Part shown: piece by piece, positions 33,894 through 42,999 of the stretch
How positions within the stretch are numbered: the stretch's first letter is position 1
Layout of the letters: every line of letters begins with the position of its first letter
Source: JAUVXJ01 sp964433755
GTDB taxonomy: Bacteria > Chloroflexota > Anaerolineae > UBA7937 > B3-Chlor
DNA: 64,000 nt
NCBI GenBank assembly: GCA_964433755.1
Contig: CAYSSR010000002.1
Coordinates: 620,001 to 684,000, forward strand
Direction of reading: 5' to 3'
The notes under the pieces: model-generated
Databases searched by the model: none
The model's input: the letters and a program-made list of their open reading frames with translations, nothing else
What the model was told of the DNA's origin: nothing
Position numbers and translations under genes: made by a program

Positions 33894-35156
33894 ATGGTGG
33901 ATGACCTGCGGCAGCAACTGGAACGGCTGTTGTCGGGCCAGTTGGGGAGCAATCATCTTGAGCCGCGCCCACGTCGCCCATCTGCGCCCATCGAGGAACT
34001 GGTGGGCGGCAGGGTCGTGGAGACGGAGCACGGCCCTTGCGTCGTCGTGGACCGCGTGTACCCCGCTGGGTACGAACACGGCAGTGTGAACATCTCGGCC
34101 GCGCTGACCCACTCCCCGGAGACGGTCGCCGCCATTGGCCGTGACCCCAACCTGGAGGCCCTCAACGTCCCCCAGAGCGCCTTCCTCGACGTGGAGACCA
34201 CCGGGCTGGCGGGAGGCACCGGCACTTGCGCCTTCCTGGTGGGCATCGGCTGGTTCGAGGAGCACGACTTTCACCTCCAGCAGGTGTTTATGCGCGACTA
34301 TGGGGAAGAGCCAGCCCTCGTCGCAGTGCTCGAAGAAGCCCTGCAACCCCTCTCGGGCATCGTCTCCTTCAACGGCAAGGCCTTCGACGTGCCCATGCTG
34401 GAGAGCCGCTTCATCCTGTCCAGGAGGCGCTTCCCCCTCTCTTGCGCGCCCCACCTTGACCTCCTGCACACGGCGCGACGCCTCTGGCGTCTGCGTTTGG
34501 AGAGCTGCCGGCTCTCCACCCTGGAGACGGAGATCCTGGGTCTGGAGAGGGAAGGAGACGTACCCAGCTATCTCGTGCCTCAGATCTACTTTGACTACCT
34601 CAGACACGGCCTTGGCGAGCCGCTACGAGGGGTCTTCTACCACAACGCTCAGGATATCCTCTCCCTGGCTGCCTTGACCGCCCTGGCCTGCGAACTCTTC
34701 GACGATCCCTCGTGCGCCTCGATCGACTACGGCGAGGACCTCTACAGTCTGGGCAAGCTCTACGGGCAGGTGGGCCTGCGCCGGCGGGCGGAACAAACCC
34801 TGCGCGCTGCCCTCGACATGCCCGTGCCCCAGGATCTGCGCCGACAGGCGGTCTACCACCTCTCCTTTCAACTCAAACGCCAGGGAAGGTGGCCAGAGGC
34901 CCTCGAACTCTGGCACTTGGCCATCGAGGAGCACCACGGTCGTCTCTATCCGTTCGTGGAGCTGGCCAAGTACTACGAACACCGCGCGAAGGACTTTGAT
35001 AGAGCAGAGGAGCTCGTGTCGGGGGCCATAGCCCTGGTTGGATCGTTGTCCGATGGTCGTGATGCCTGGTGGCAGGAACGACGTCTGACGGAGCTAGAGC
35101 ACAGACTGCGGCGGGTGCAGTCCAAGATAGCCCGCAGGCAAGATCCGGCAACGTGA
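33894..35156 (+). CDS. mrfB: exonuclease MrfB (YprB-like RNase H fold)
   Basis: A 420-residue protein. Residues 94-270 are a DnaQ-like DEDD exonuclease: FLDVETTGLAGG (Asp99, Glu101), FNGKAFDVPMLESRF (third acid) and HNAQDILSLAAL (fourth acid). Residues 290-400 have TPR-like helices (YGQVGLRRRAEQTLRAAL). This two-part layout is that of YprB/MrfB. Family knowledge places it as the nuclease that acts after MrfA in mitomycin-adduct repair. It is co-transcribed with mrfA. Confidence 0.88.
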   Translation: MVDDLRQQLERLLSGQLGSNHLEPRPRRPSAPIEELVGGRVVETEHGPCVVVDRVYPAGYEHGSVNISAALTHSPETVAAIGRDPNLEALNVPQSAFLDVETTGLAGGTGTCAFLVGIGWFEEHDFHLQQVFMRDYGEEPALVAVLEEALQPLSGIVSFNGKAFDVPMLESRFILSRRRFPLSCAPHLDLLHTARRLWRLRLESCRLSTLETEILGLEREGDVPSYLVPQIYFDYLRHGLGEPLRGVFYHNAQDILSLAALTALACELFDDPSCASIDYGEDLYSLGKLYGQVGLRRRAEQTLRAALDMPVPQDLRRQAVYHLSFQLKRQGRWPEALELWHLAIEEHHGRLYPFVELAKYYEHRAKDFDRAEELVSGAIALVGSLSDGRDAWWQERRLTELEHRLRRVQSKIARRQDPAT

Positions 35157-35244
35157 TCGTCGCGCGCGCACAACTCAAGATGGCAGGCGGTAACGGTATC
35201 GGGCTAGAGACGCAGACACAGACGACAAGAGGAGACCGAAGCCC

Positions 35245-35793
35245 ATGAATAAGGAGACGCTATCGCTGTCGTTCGAAGAGATGACCGAGGATGATCTCCC
35301 CGATCTCACAGCGGTGATGACCAGAGCCTTCGACGACGACGCCCGGAAGCATCGAGGGCTGGAGAAGGGGGGTCCCGAGGGATACGACAACGGGGACTTC
35401 TTCCGGACGTGGCTGCTTCCGTACGAGGAGAGCGTCGGCTACAAGATCCTCTGGGAGGACAAGCTCATAGGTGGCATCATCGTCTGGATCCTCCCTGAGG
35501 GCCACAACATCGTGGGCACTATCTTCATAGACCCGCCCTACCAGGACCGGGGGGTAGGAACCGAGACCTGGGAGTTCATCGAGGCCACCTATCCTGAGAC
35601 CAAGAGTTGGCGGCTGGTCACACCCACCTGGGCCATCAAGAACCACCACTTCTATCAAGCGAAATGTGGCTTCACCGAGGTGGAGTCAGACCCCATCATC
35701 GGATCTCAGCCAGAGGAAGGCTCCATCTACAGGAAAGGAGAGGGCTACGCGGCTGAAAGCGAAGCGGCGCCGACAGATCCAGACGAGAGCTAG
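35245..35793 (+). CDS. GNAT-family N-acetyltransferase
   Basis: A 182-residue protein. A GNAT fold is visible: LTAVMTRAFDDD (first helices), GGIIVWILPEGHNIVGTIFI (strands 4 and 5), then the acetyl-CoA loop YQDRGVGTETWEFIEA and GFTEVES. ATG lies 12 bases after AGAGGAG. Substrate unknown; it lies between mrfB and alkC. Confidence 0.85.
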   Translation: MNKETLSLSFEEMTEDDLPDLTAVMTRAFDDDARKHRGLEKGGPEGYDNGDFFRTWLLPYEESVGYKILWEDKLIGGIIVWILPEGHNIVGTIFIDPPYQDRGVGTETWEFIEATYPETKSWRLVTPTWAIKNHHFYQAKCGFTEVESDPIIGSQPEEGSIYRKGEGYAAESEAAPTDPDES

Positions 35794-35926
35794 CTAAGGG
35801 AAGAACAAGTGCCGGGTTCACCTGTAGTCTACCTGTCCAGTTCACCGCCTTCTCGCGGTTTGTTGCCTACGCCGACGCCGATGTCTTGGTGCACAGAGGA
35901 GCTCCTGACAGGAGCGAGGAGTGCTC

Positions 35927-37024
35927 ATGCCTGAGAAGCTGAAGGATCTGTTCTTCACCATCTCCTCCATGGCCAGGCTGAGGGAGGCCATTGCTCAAGC
36001 ATACCCTACCTTCGACAAGGAGCGGTTCACGGCTCTGGTTTTCGACGCCACCTGGGACAGCAAAGAGCTGAAGCAGAAGATGCGCCACGTCACGGAGTGC
36101 CTGCACGCGACCCTCCCGGCAGACTACCCCGAAGCGCTCGAGATCCTGAGACAGGTCGCTCCGTCCGTCAGCGGGTTCGAAGCTATGTGCTTCCCCGATT
36201 ACGTGGAGTGCTATGGGATGGACCACTGGGACTTATCGCTGCCCGCCCTGTCCTTCTTCACCAGATTCGCCAGTTCCGAGTTTGCCATTCGCCCCTTTCT
36301 GGCCCAGGATCCTGAGCGAGCCATGGAGTATCTATACACCTGGGCAGAGGACGAGAACCACCACGTGCGGCGACTCGCCAGCGAAGGCTGCCGGCCCAGC
36401 CTTCCCTGGGCCATGGCTCTGCCCCACTTCAAGAAAGATCCTTCCCTCATTCTCCCCGTCCTCGAGAAGCTGAAGGACGATGAATCCGAATTCGTGCGCA
36501 AGAGCGTGGCCAACAATCTCAACGGCATCTCCAAGGACCATCCAGACCTGGTGCTGGACATCTGCGAGCGGTGGTATGGACAGAACAGCGACACCGACTG
36601 GATCGTCAAACACGCCTGCCGCACCATGCTCAAAGCGGGGAACAAGCGTGCCATGCGGCTTTTCGGCTTCTCTGATCCCCAGCACCTCAGCGTGTCCAAT
36701 CTGACGTTGGCCCAGCAGACTCTGCCCATCGGGGACGAACAGACCTTCACCTTCGAACTAACCGTGGACACCGAGGAGGCGTGCAAAGTCCGGCTGGAGT
36801 ACGTGCTACACTTTGCCCGCCCCAAGGGCAAGTCGTCCCGCAAGGTCTTCCAGCTCAGGGAAGGCAGCTTCGAACCGGGCCATCACACCATCTCCAAGAG
36901 GCACTCCTTCGCCGACCAATCCACCCGCAAGCACTATCCAGGTCAGCATCGTGTCGTCATCGTCGTCAACGGTGTGGAGATGGCCGACGCTCACTTTCAG
37001 CTCACAGAGAGCATAGACACCTGA
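35927..37024 (+). CDS. AlkC-like DNA glycosylase with C-terminal Ig-like domain
   Basis: A 365-residue protein. Residues 1-240 are HEAT-like repeats with the AlkC/AlkD signature HHVRRLASEGCRPSLPWA. Residues 255-355 form a beta-rich Ig-like domain (TFELTVDTEEACKVRLEYVLHFARP). AlkC enzymes excise 3-methyladenine type lesions without base flipping, and they carry just such an Ig-like tail. ATG 35927 is preferred over GTG 35921 because GGAGCGAGGA ends 6 bases before it. Its place near mrfAB fits an alkylation-repair neighbourhood. Confidence 0.82.
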   Translation: MPEKLKDLFFTISSMARLREAIAQAYPTFDKERFTALVFDATWDSKELKQKMRHVTECLHATLPADYPEALEILRQVAPSVSGFEAMCFPDYVECYGMDHWDLSLPALSFFTRFASSEFAIRPFLAQDPERAMEYLYTWAEDENHHVRRLASEGCRPSLPWAMALPHFKKDPSLILPVLEKLKDDESEFVRKSVANNLNGISKDHPDLVLDICERWYGQNSDTDWIVKHACRTMLKAGNKRAMRLFGFSDPQHLSVSNLTLAQQTLPIGDEQTFTFELTVDTEEACKVRLEYVLHFARPKGKSSRKVFQLREGSFEPGHHTISKRHSFADQSTRKHYPGQHRVVIVVNGVEMADAHFQLTESIDT

Positions 37025-37048
37025 CCCCATAGGAGGAGGACCGGGTAG

Positions 37049-37816
37049 ATGAGTAACCATGCCGAGATCGTGTCCGTTGACGCCGCCAACGTCGGAGAGC
37101 GGGGGTTCTTCTGCTTTAAAAGCAAGCGGAAGGCGGACGGCTACGCTCAGAAGAAGAACTGGCTCCAGGAGCGCTTCTCCGAAGGGCTCAAGATCCACAT
37201 CGTGTACGAGGACGGTCGGTCTGTGGGATTCATCGAGTACATCCCTGGTGAGTACGCCTGGCGAGCTGTGAGAGCGCCGGGGTACGTGCTCATTCACTGC
37301 CTGTGGGTGGTGGGCAGAGCCAAGGAGAAGGGATACGGGTCTCAGCTCCTCGATGTCTGCCTCGCTGACGCCAGGCAGATGGGAGCCAGCGGCGTGGCCA
37401 TGGTCACCAGCAGCAAGCCCTGGCTTGCTGGGAGCCAGCTACTGCTCAAGCACGGCTTCGAATGTGTGGAGGCACTGCCCCCGTTCGAGTTGATGGTCAA
37501 GCGGTTCGACGACGCTGCCCCACCCTCCTTCCCCACAGATTGGGAGGCCAGGCTGGCGGCGTTCGGACCGGGATTGACCGTCGTGCGCTCGGACCAATGC
37601 CCGTACATGGAGGACGCCACCAACACCATCCTGGAGTTTGGCCGTTCCAAAGGCTTCGAGGCCAAGGTCATCCACCTGAAGACCTGTCGTGAGGTGCAGG
37701 ATACATCTCCCACCCCGTACGGAACCTTCGCGGTGGTCCACGATGGACAGCTACTGAGCTACTACTACATGCTTCCCAAGGATATCCAGAAGAGCCTGGG
37801 TGGGGAACCAGGCTAG
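37049..37816 (+). CDS. GNAT acetyltransferase with YoaP-like C-terminal domain
   Basis: A 255-residue protein. Residues 50-150 are a GNAT domain (VGFIEYIPGEYAWRAV, VVGRAKEKGYGSQLLDVCL, KHGFECVE). Residues 165-250 form a thioredoxin-like YoaP domain (VRSDQCPYMEDATNTILEF) ending in YYYMLPKDIQKSL. ATG lies 9 bases after GGAGGAGG and 24 bases after the alkC stop, so they share an operon. Substrate unknown. Confidence 0.82.
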   Translation: MSNHAEIVSVDAANVGERGFFCFKSKRKADGYAQKKNWLQERFSEGLKIHIVYEDGRSVGFIEYIPGEYAWRAVRAPGYVLIHCLWVVGRAKEKGYGSQLLDVCLADARQMGASGVAMVTSSKPWLAGSQLLLKHGFECVEALPPFELMVKRFDDAAPPSFPTDWEARLAAFGPGLTVVRSDQCPYMEDATNTILEFGRSKGFEAKVIHLKTCREVQDTSPTPYGTFAVVHDGQLLSYYYMLPKDIQKSLGGEPG

Positions 37817-37836
37817 CCCGTCGCTACGGGGAAACC

Positions 37837-38214
37837 GTGACTCAGAAGATTGAGAAAGTGGAACACTACCTGGAGCAACTGGATCCAGAGCGCCGGCCGG
37901 CCCTGGCTCAGGTCAGATCCCTGATCCTGGAGACGGTGCCGGAAGCTGTGGAGAGCATGAAGTACAAGATGCCGACCTACAACTACAGGGACGCGGTGCT
38001 CTGTGCCTTCGCCTCGCAGAAGCACTACATGAGTCTGTATGTGGAGCCGCGAAACCTGGACCGGCACCGAACAGAGCTACAGCACCTCGATCTGGGGAAG
38101 AGCTGCATCCGGTTCGCGAGCCTGGAGCAACTCTCCCTGGAGCTCGTGCGCGCCATCCTGGAGGAGACCGTGCAGGCCATAGACGCGGACCTATCCCACC
38201 GGATGGAGAAGTGA
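37837..38214 (+). CDS. DUF1801 (YdhG-like) protein
   Basis: A 125-residue protein starting at GTG 37837 with GGGGAAACC upstream. The pattern YLEQLDPERRPALAQVRSLIL, then EAVESMKYKMPTY and FASQKHYMSLYV, is the DUF1801/YdhG fold related to frataxin-like proteins. Function is unsettled. It follows the YoaP-type gene by 20 bases. Confidence 0.85.
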   Translation: MTQKIEKVEHYLEQLDPERRPALAQVRSLILETVPEAVESMKYKMPTYNYRDAVLCAFASQKHYMSLYVEPRNLDRHRTELQHLDLGKSCIRFASLEQLSLELVRAILEETVQAIDADLSHRMEK

Positions 38215-38374
38215 ACGCTTGGCAGTGGAGTGAAGAGCGTGGTCTGTGCAGCCGCGGGGAGCAAGGTCGCTGCATTGCAGGACTAGTGAAGGCGCATGGC
38301 GCCACCGGTGGCAGAGCAATCCCTGGACCGATAGACGGTCCACAATGCCGGAAAGACAAGGAGGTACTATAGGC

Positions 38375-39280
38375 ATGGCTCAGGCTGGAGGATTCGTGTC
38401 CAACAGGCTAGGATCTGTCCGACGCGTCCTGGGCGTCGGTTTGATGTTCTTCTCTGCGGTGGGACTGGTGATCAGCGTGTTGGGCTTGATCGTCGTCTTC
38501 ACCCTCAGCGGACAGGTGGCCTCGAACGCAGACCACGCCCTGGAGATCACCGTCGACGCCCTCACCTCCACCCGGCAGAACCTGGACTTGACCGACAGGG
38601 CGCTGAGGGAGGCCAGGGTCGCTCTCAGCACCACGGAGACCTTCGTGGAGGAGGCAGGCAGCGGTCTGGAGAATACCAGCGCGTTGATGGGGTCGTTGAG
38701 TGAGATCCTGGGAAGCGATCTGCCAGACGTGATCGAGGACACACAGGATTCACTCGCCGCCGCGGAGGAAGGCGCCGCCGTCATCGAGGATGTGCTGCGT
38801 GGCCTGAACGCCATCTCAGGACTCACCGGCCTGAGCTACGATCCAGAAGTCTCCTTGACAGACAGCTTCGCCGGCATGAACGAGAGCCTGGGTACAATTC
38901 CAGCTACACTGGCCGAGCTCGACGACAGCTTGGAGGGAGCCCAACAGAATCTAGACGACCTTCAGACCGCCCTCTCGCAAGTGGCCACCCCGCTGACCGA
39001 AAGCGAAGTGGTTCTGGCCGAAGCCCAGGCCAGCGTGCAGACCTACAGCAGCACAATCGACCAACTGGCCGAGGCGGCCGGCGATCTCCGCGCGGTTCTC
39101 CCGGCGTGGATTCGCACCGCTGTCCTCGCCCTGTACTTCCTCCTCGTCTGGCTGGCAGTGTCCCAGATCGGGCTGCTCTGGCAGGGGTGGGAGATGGTCA
39201 GTAGCCAACCCAGGCTCATGGAAGCCCGTCTCCAAGAACTGGAGAAGAAACTGGCTGGCCAGTCTCGAAGGGCACGGTAG
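38375..39280 (+). CDS. coiled-coil membrane protein
   Basis: A 301-residue protein. Helix 1 at about 20-45 and a second helix at about 250-272 span the membrane. The 200 residues between are an extracytoplasmic alpha-helical coiled coil rich in Leu, Ala, Glu and Ser, with heptad-like spacing. The C-terminal tail is basic and cytoplasmic. ATG follows AAGGAGG; an in-frame extension to 38246 has no similarity. No family recognised. Confidence 0.75.
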   Translation: MAQAGGFVSNRLGSVRRVLGVGLMFFSAVGLVISVLGLIVVFTLSGQVASNADHALEITVDALTSTRQNLDLTDRALREARVALSTTETFVEEAGSGLENTSALMGSLSEILGSDLPDVIEDTQDSLAAAEEGAAVIEDVLRGLNAISGLTGLSYDPEVSLTDSFAGMNESLGTIPATLAELDDSLEGAQQNLDDLQTALSQVATPLTESEVVLAEAQASVQTYSSTIDQLAEAAGDLRAVLPAWIRTAVLALYFLLVWLAVSQIGLLWQGWEMVSSQPRLMEARLQELEKKLAGQSRRAR

Positions 39281-39420
39281 AGAGACCATCACAGCCGCAC
39301 GGCCCCTGGGAGCCTGCTACCTTCAGGGAAGATGTGGCCCAGTGATCACTTCCCAGAATCGTCGGGTCCGCGCCCTCACGGCGGGTACAGGGCTTGGCAG
39401 CGGTCAGTAGAATCCCGAGG

Positions 39421-40122
39421 TCAGCCAGCCACCGGCAAGTGGACGGCGAACCTGCACACCTCGTCGCCCTGGAGTACGCTCTCCAGCAACTCCACCTCCA
39501 CAGGCTCTCCCAGTATCTCCTCCCAGATGCCTTTGTAGAACCCAGCTCCGCAATAGCAGTACGTCGGGGACATCGCTACGGACGACTTGAGAGCATCTCT
39601 GACCCGCGGGCAGTGGCAGTACAACTGCCGCTTCCTGGAGGGGTCTTGCTCTCTGAGATACTCCACCAGAAAGCCGCTCTTGGGTATCTTCGTGGCCACC
39701 ACTGTGGGGCCGTCCAACGCGCCTGCCGATCCCCATCCCCTCCCAACAACATCCTGGACCAACTCCTCGTTCAACTGGAGAGTGTCCCTGAGCAAGGATT
39801 CGAACTGCGCCTGGAGCATTCCATGAACCTGAGCCAGGTCTCCGGTTTCCTCGTAGGTCTTCCTCAACGCCGCCAGAGCGGCTTTGGGGTACTGGCACGC
39901 GCAACCGGTCAGGATCGCTCTCCGGCCAGATTCCCCGACCAGGGAATCCAGTCTGCCCATCGCTTCCCTGGTCCAGGCGATGACCTCTTCCCTGGGAGAG
40001 TCAGAAGACAACTCTTCAGCTCCCCGCATCACCTCCCTCTCGACGTCCTCGCCGGCGACCTGCTTGAGACCCGTGGAGAACTTGTGCAGCCAGGCTCGTT
40101 CGAAATCCAGCTCCTCAGACAA
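39421..40122 (-). CDS. Cys-rich protein of unknown family
   Basis: A 233-residue protein. Helical N-terminal two thirds include CACQYPKAALAALRKTYEETG. The C-terminal third has YCHCPRV, then MSPTYCYCGAGFYKGIWEEILG and ELLESVLQGDEVCRFAVHLP. The Cys pairs could bind a metal. The last segment resembles DUF6144 or thiazoline-carboxylate-hydrolase-like proteins, but I cannot confirm this. The TTG start at 40122 has GAGGGGG upstream; the open frame reaches 40254 without a better site. Confidence 0.6.
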   Translation of the reverse strand: MSEELDFERAWLHKFSTGLKQVAGEDVEREVMRGAEELSSDSPREEVIAWTREAMGRLDSLVGESGRRAILTGCACQYPKAALAALRKTYEETGDLAQVHGMLQAQFESLLRDTLQLNEELVQDVVGRGWGSAGALDGPTVVATKIPKSGFLVEYLREQDPSRKRQLYCHCPRVRDALKSSVAMSPTYCYCGAGFYKGIWEEILGEPVEVELLESVLQGDEVCRFAVHLPVAG

Positions 40123-40389
40123 CGCGCCATCCCCCTCTTCTCTGACGTCTCCGTGCGGTGACCACGCCTCACCACGTACGATTATATGGCGGAGTCGTCG
40201 CCACCCACAAGCTCCATCTCCCTGCCGCAACGTGGTGCATCCTCTTGCCCACACCGCTGTGTGTGCCTATCATTAGGCGTGGACAGACGTGGCAGCAGAG
40301 CACCCGGCGCACGGCCGGTCCTGGGGAAGAACTGACCGTGCCCACAGGCGCTGTTCGAGCGTCGCCTTGTACAGAACCAGGGGGGCGCC

Positions 40390-40950
40390 ATGAGCATCGA
40401 GAAAGCATCGTTCCTGGGAGGGGCCGACTTCCAGCCAGGAGACGACACCTACACGGACGCCTTCGAGACCGCCAGGCTCCTGGCTGAGAACGGGATCACC
40501 GTCCTCAACGGTGGAGGACCAGGCGTGATGAGAGCGGCCACCGAGGGAGCCCAGGCCGCGGGCGGGCACGTGATAGGGGTCACCTACTACCCCAAATACC
40601 CCCACGCCAGGTACGAGGGCAGGGATCCCCTCAACCCCTTCGACGAAGAGGTGGTGACCGCCGACTACTTCGATCGCACCAAGACCCTGCTTCAAATGGG
40701 GGACGTGCACATCGTCTTCAGAGGTGGAACCGGCACCATCAGCGAGTTCGGCATGAGCTGGGCCCTCTCCAGGATCCACTACGGACATAGCATCCCTCTC
40801 CTCCTCTTCGGCCGGTTCTGGGAGGAGATCACCACTTGTCTCAAAGAGTACATGTACATGAGGGAAGACGAGTTTCGAATCTACCACGTGGTCACGTCGC
40901 CCCAGCGAGTGCTGGAGACCATAAGGGATCTAGGCCAGCCCACGGGCTGA
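40390..40950 (+). CDS. LOG-family Rossmann protein (TIGR00730-like)
   Basis: A 186-residue protein. GGGPGVMRAATEGAQAAGG (about 37-55) and FRGGTGTISEFGMSWAL (about 115-131) match the two LOG motifs (the usual PGGxGTxxE appears as RGGTGTISE). Members are nucleotide 5'-monophosphate phosphoribohydrolases (cytokinin-activation type) or bind nucleotides. The Arg/Glu catalytic set seems kept. RBS GGGGGGC. The nuclease fusion follows 30 bases downstream. Confidence 0.85.
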   Translation: MSIEKASFLGGADFQPGDDTYTDAFETARLLAENGITVLNGGGPGVMRAATEGAQAAGGHVIGVTYYPKYPHARYEGRDPLNPFDEEVVTADYFDRTKTLLQMGDVHIVFRGGTGTISEFGMSWALSRIHYGHSIPLLLFGRFWEEITTCLKEYMYMREDEFRIYHVVTSPQRVLETIRDLGQPTG

Positions 40951-40980
40951 CGGCGCAGGCTATCGCCAGGAGATGGTGGT

Positions 40981-41832
40981 ATGACCGTAGAGAGGATCAG
41001 GGTCTTGAAGCACTCTGGTGAGTACGAGCCATTCTCCGAGAGCAAGGTAAGAGACTCTCTCACCAGAGCAGGAGCCGACGAGGAGCTCATCGACACCATC
41101 GTCGCCCGTGTGAGAAAGGAACTGTACGACGGCATCTCCACCAGAGAGATCTACCACCACGTCTTCCAGTTGCTCCGAGAGCTCCAGAGCTCCCTGGTCT
41201 CCAGCTACTCCCTCAAGCGGGCGATCATGGAGCTGGGACCGTCCGGCTTTCCGTTCGAGAGATTCGTGGCCGGAGTCCTCGAGGCTCACGGGTATACCGT
41301 CGCCGTGGACCAGACAGTGCCGGGGAGATGTATAGACCACGAGGTGGACATCATCGCTCGGAAGGGCCATGGACACTACATGATAGAGGCCAAGTTCCAC
41401 AACCAGCCCGGCATCAAGTCAGACATCAAAGATGCCCTCTACACCTATGCCCGATTCCTGGACGTGAGGGAAGCCTGGGTGGAGATCGACGGACACCGGG
41501 GTCATCTGCACCAGGCCTGGCTGATCACCAATACCAAGGTGACCTCCAAGGTCAGGGAGTACGCCAGATGCGCGGGGATGCGCGTCACCAGTTGGGACTA
41601 CCCTCCACGCGTCAGCCTGAGAAGCATGGTCGAGGAAAGCGGCCTCCTGCCACTGACCTGCCTGCAATCGCTGAGCCCAGAGGACAAGACGAGACTGCTA
41701 GAGGAAGGCTACATCTTCTGTCGTGAACTCACAGAACGAGACATCGCTCTCATTCCGCGCAACGAACTGGAGAAAGCACGGAACGAGGCTTTGCAGGCCT
41801 GCAAGGGGAAGGCGCCAGGATCCCCTCGGTGA
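40981..41832 (+). CDS. ATP-cone domain fused to an Mrr-like PD-(D/E)xK nuclease domain
   Basis: A 283-residue fusion. Residues 1-88 are an ATP-cone (VLKHSGEYEPFSESKVRDSLTRAG, then DGISTREIYHHVF), as in ribonucleotide reductases and NrdR. Residues 90-185 are an Mrr-type restriction-endonuclease fold: FERFVAGVLEAHGY, then HEVDIIARKGHGHYMIEAKFHN, with the D and E-x-K catalytic residues in place. The last 90 residues are helical. The ATP-cone may sense nucleotide levels for the nuclease. This type of fusion is known but uncharacterised. It follows the LOG gene by 30 bases. Confidence 0.82.
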   Translation: MTVERIRVLKHSGEYEPFSESKVRDSLTRAGADEELIDTIVARVRKELYDGISTREIYHHVFQLLRELQSSLVSSYSLKRAIMELGPSGFPFERFVAGVLEAHGYTVAVDQTVPGRCIDHEVDIIARKGHGHYMIEAKFHNQPGIKSDIKDALYTYARFLDVREAWVEIDGHRGHLHQAWLITNTKVTSKVREYARCAGMRVTSWDYPPRVSLRSMVEESGLLPLTCLQSLSPEDKTRLLEEGYIFCRELTERDIALIPRNELEKARNEALQACKGKAPGSPR

Positions 41833-41839
41833 GCTCCCC

Positions 41840-41868
41840 CTAGCGCCCAAATCGGCGCGGGCCGCTAG
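41840..41868. terminator. candidate bidirectional terminator
   Basis: CTAGCG (41840-41845) and CGCTAG (41863-41868) pair around a GC-rich centre between two convergent genes. It overlaps the aminopeptidase stop codon. The stem is short. Confidence 0.3.
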
Positions 41869-42998
41869 GCCGTTCTTCCCAGCACCTCGCCGGAGAAGGA
41901 CCGCTCCAGCTCCTCGTCGACGAAGACGCCAGCCCTCCGAATCAGCTCGTCGTCGAAGTAGATCTCGCCGCCTCCATACTCTTCCCTCTGGATCTGGACC
42001 AGGTCCCAGTGTATCGCCGACCGATTGCCGTTGGAGGCATCCTCGTAGCAGTTGCCCGGCGTGAGATGGAACGACCCAGCGATCTTCTCCGTGAAGAGCA
42101 CGTCCCGACTGGGATGGAGGATGAAGGGATTGAGGCCCAGGGCGAACTCACCGAAGTAGCGGCCGCCCTCATCGGTATCCAGGATCTCGTTGAGCCTTTG
42201 GTTGTCCCCCTGGCAGCAGGCATCGACGATCCGACCTTCACGAACCTCGAACCTGACGTCGTGGAACATGCTTCCCTGATAGAGTCCAGGGGTGTTGTAG
42301 GTGATGGTGCCATTGACCGAGTCTCTGACCGGAGCCGTCATCAGCTCTCCGTCAGGCATGTTGTTCCTGCCATCCCACTTCATGCTGGGGATACCTTTGA
42401 TGGAGAACGTGACGTCCGTCCCAGGCGCCACGATCCTGACCACGTCGGTGCCCTCGAATAACTCGACCAGCCGGTCCATGGACTCGGACATACTGGCATA
42501 GTCCAGGCAGCAGACGTCATAGTAGAGATCTGCGTACGCCTCCCTGCTCATCTCGGAGAGTTGGGCGATGGAGTTTGAGGGATACCGCAGCAGACACCAC
42601 TTCATCTCTGCACTCCGGCGCCATTCCAGGACAGGCCTGGCGTAGAGAGTCTGGTACATCTTCAGTTGATGTGGCCGGAGGTCCGCCAGGTCGAAAGGGT
42701 TGTCCTCCGCACGCACGATGAGCCAGGCCTCACAATTCCGCAGTAGCTCCAGATGTAGGGTGGTGAACGCACCGTACTGCTCCTCACTGGCCTGGCCTAT
42801 CCACTGGCGCTGAAGCGATGGATCGTTGTAGTGCCAGAAGGGGACGGCACCCATCCTCGTCGCCTGCCCAATCACCACCTTGGCCAGCTCCAGGGCCTCC
42901 CTGCCACACACCTCCAGCAAGAGACGTTCCCCAGGCTTCAGCCCCAGAGAATAGCCCAGGAGCTGCTTGACCAGGACTTCGTCCCGCTCGTCCCTCAT
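41865..42998 (-). CDS. M29-family aminopeptidase
   Basis: A 377-residue protein of the thermophilic metalloaminopeptidase (M29/AmpS) family. Family regions seen are LKPGERLLLEVCGREALELAK at the N-terminus, PDGELMTAPVRDSVNGTI, GLNPFILHPSRD, then EKIAGSFHLTPGNCYED and SAIHWDLV, which carry the metal-ligand Glu, His and Asp residues. Cleaves N-terminal residues from peptides in the cytoplasm. ATG at 42998 follows GAGGAGGG. Length is slightly below the usual 400-410. Confidence 0.88.
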   Translation of the reverse strand: MRDERDEVLVKQLLGYSLGLKPGERLLLEVCGREALELAKVVIGQATRMGAVPFWHYNDPSLQRQWIGQASEEQYGAFTTLHLELLRNCEAWLIVRAEDNPFDLADLRPHQLKMYQTLYARPVLEWRRSAEMKWCLLRYPSNSIAQLSEMSREAYADLYYDVCCLDYASMSESMDRLVELFEGTDVVRIVAPGTDVTFSIKGIPSMKWDGRNNMPDGELMTAPVRDSVNGTITYNTPGLYQGSMFHDVRFEVREGRIVDACCQGDNQRLNEILDTDEGGRYFGEFALGLNPFILHPSRDVLFTEKIAGSFHLTPGNCYEDASNGNRSAIHWDLVQIQREEYGGGEIYFDDELIRRAGVFVDEELERSFSGEVLGRTA

Positions 42999-42999
42999 C

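Noticed and set aside
33342..34607. 421-codon minus-strand frame
   Set aside because: Antisense to mrfA and mrfB, both with clear catalytic motifs.
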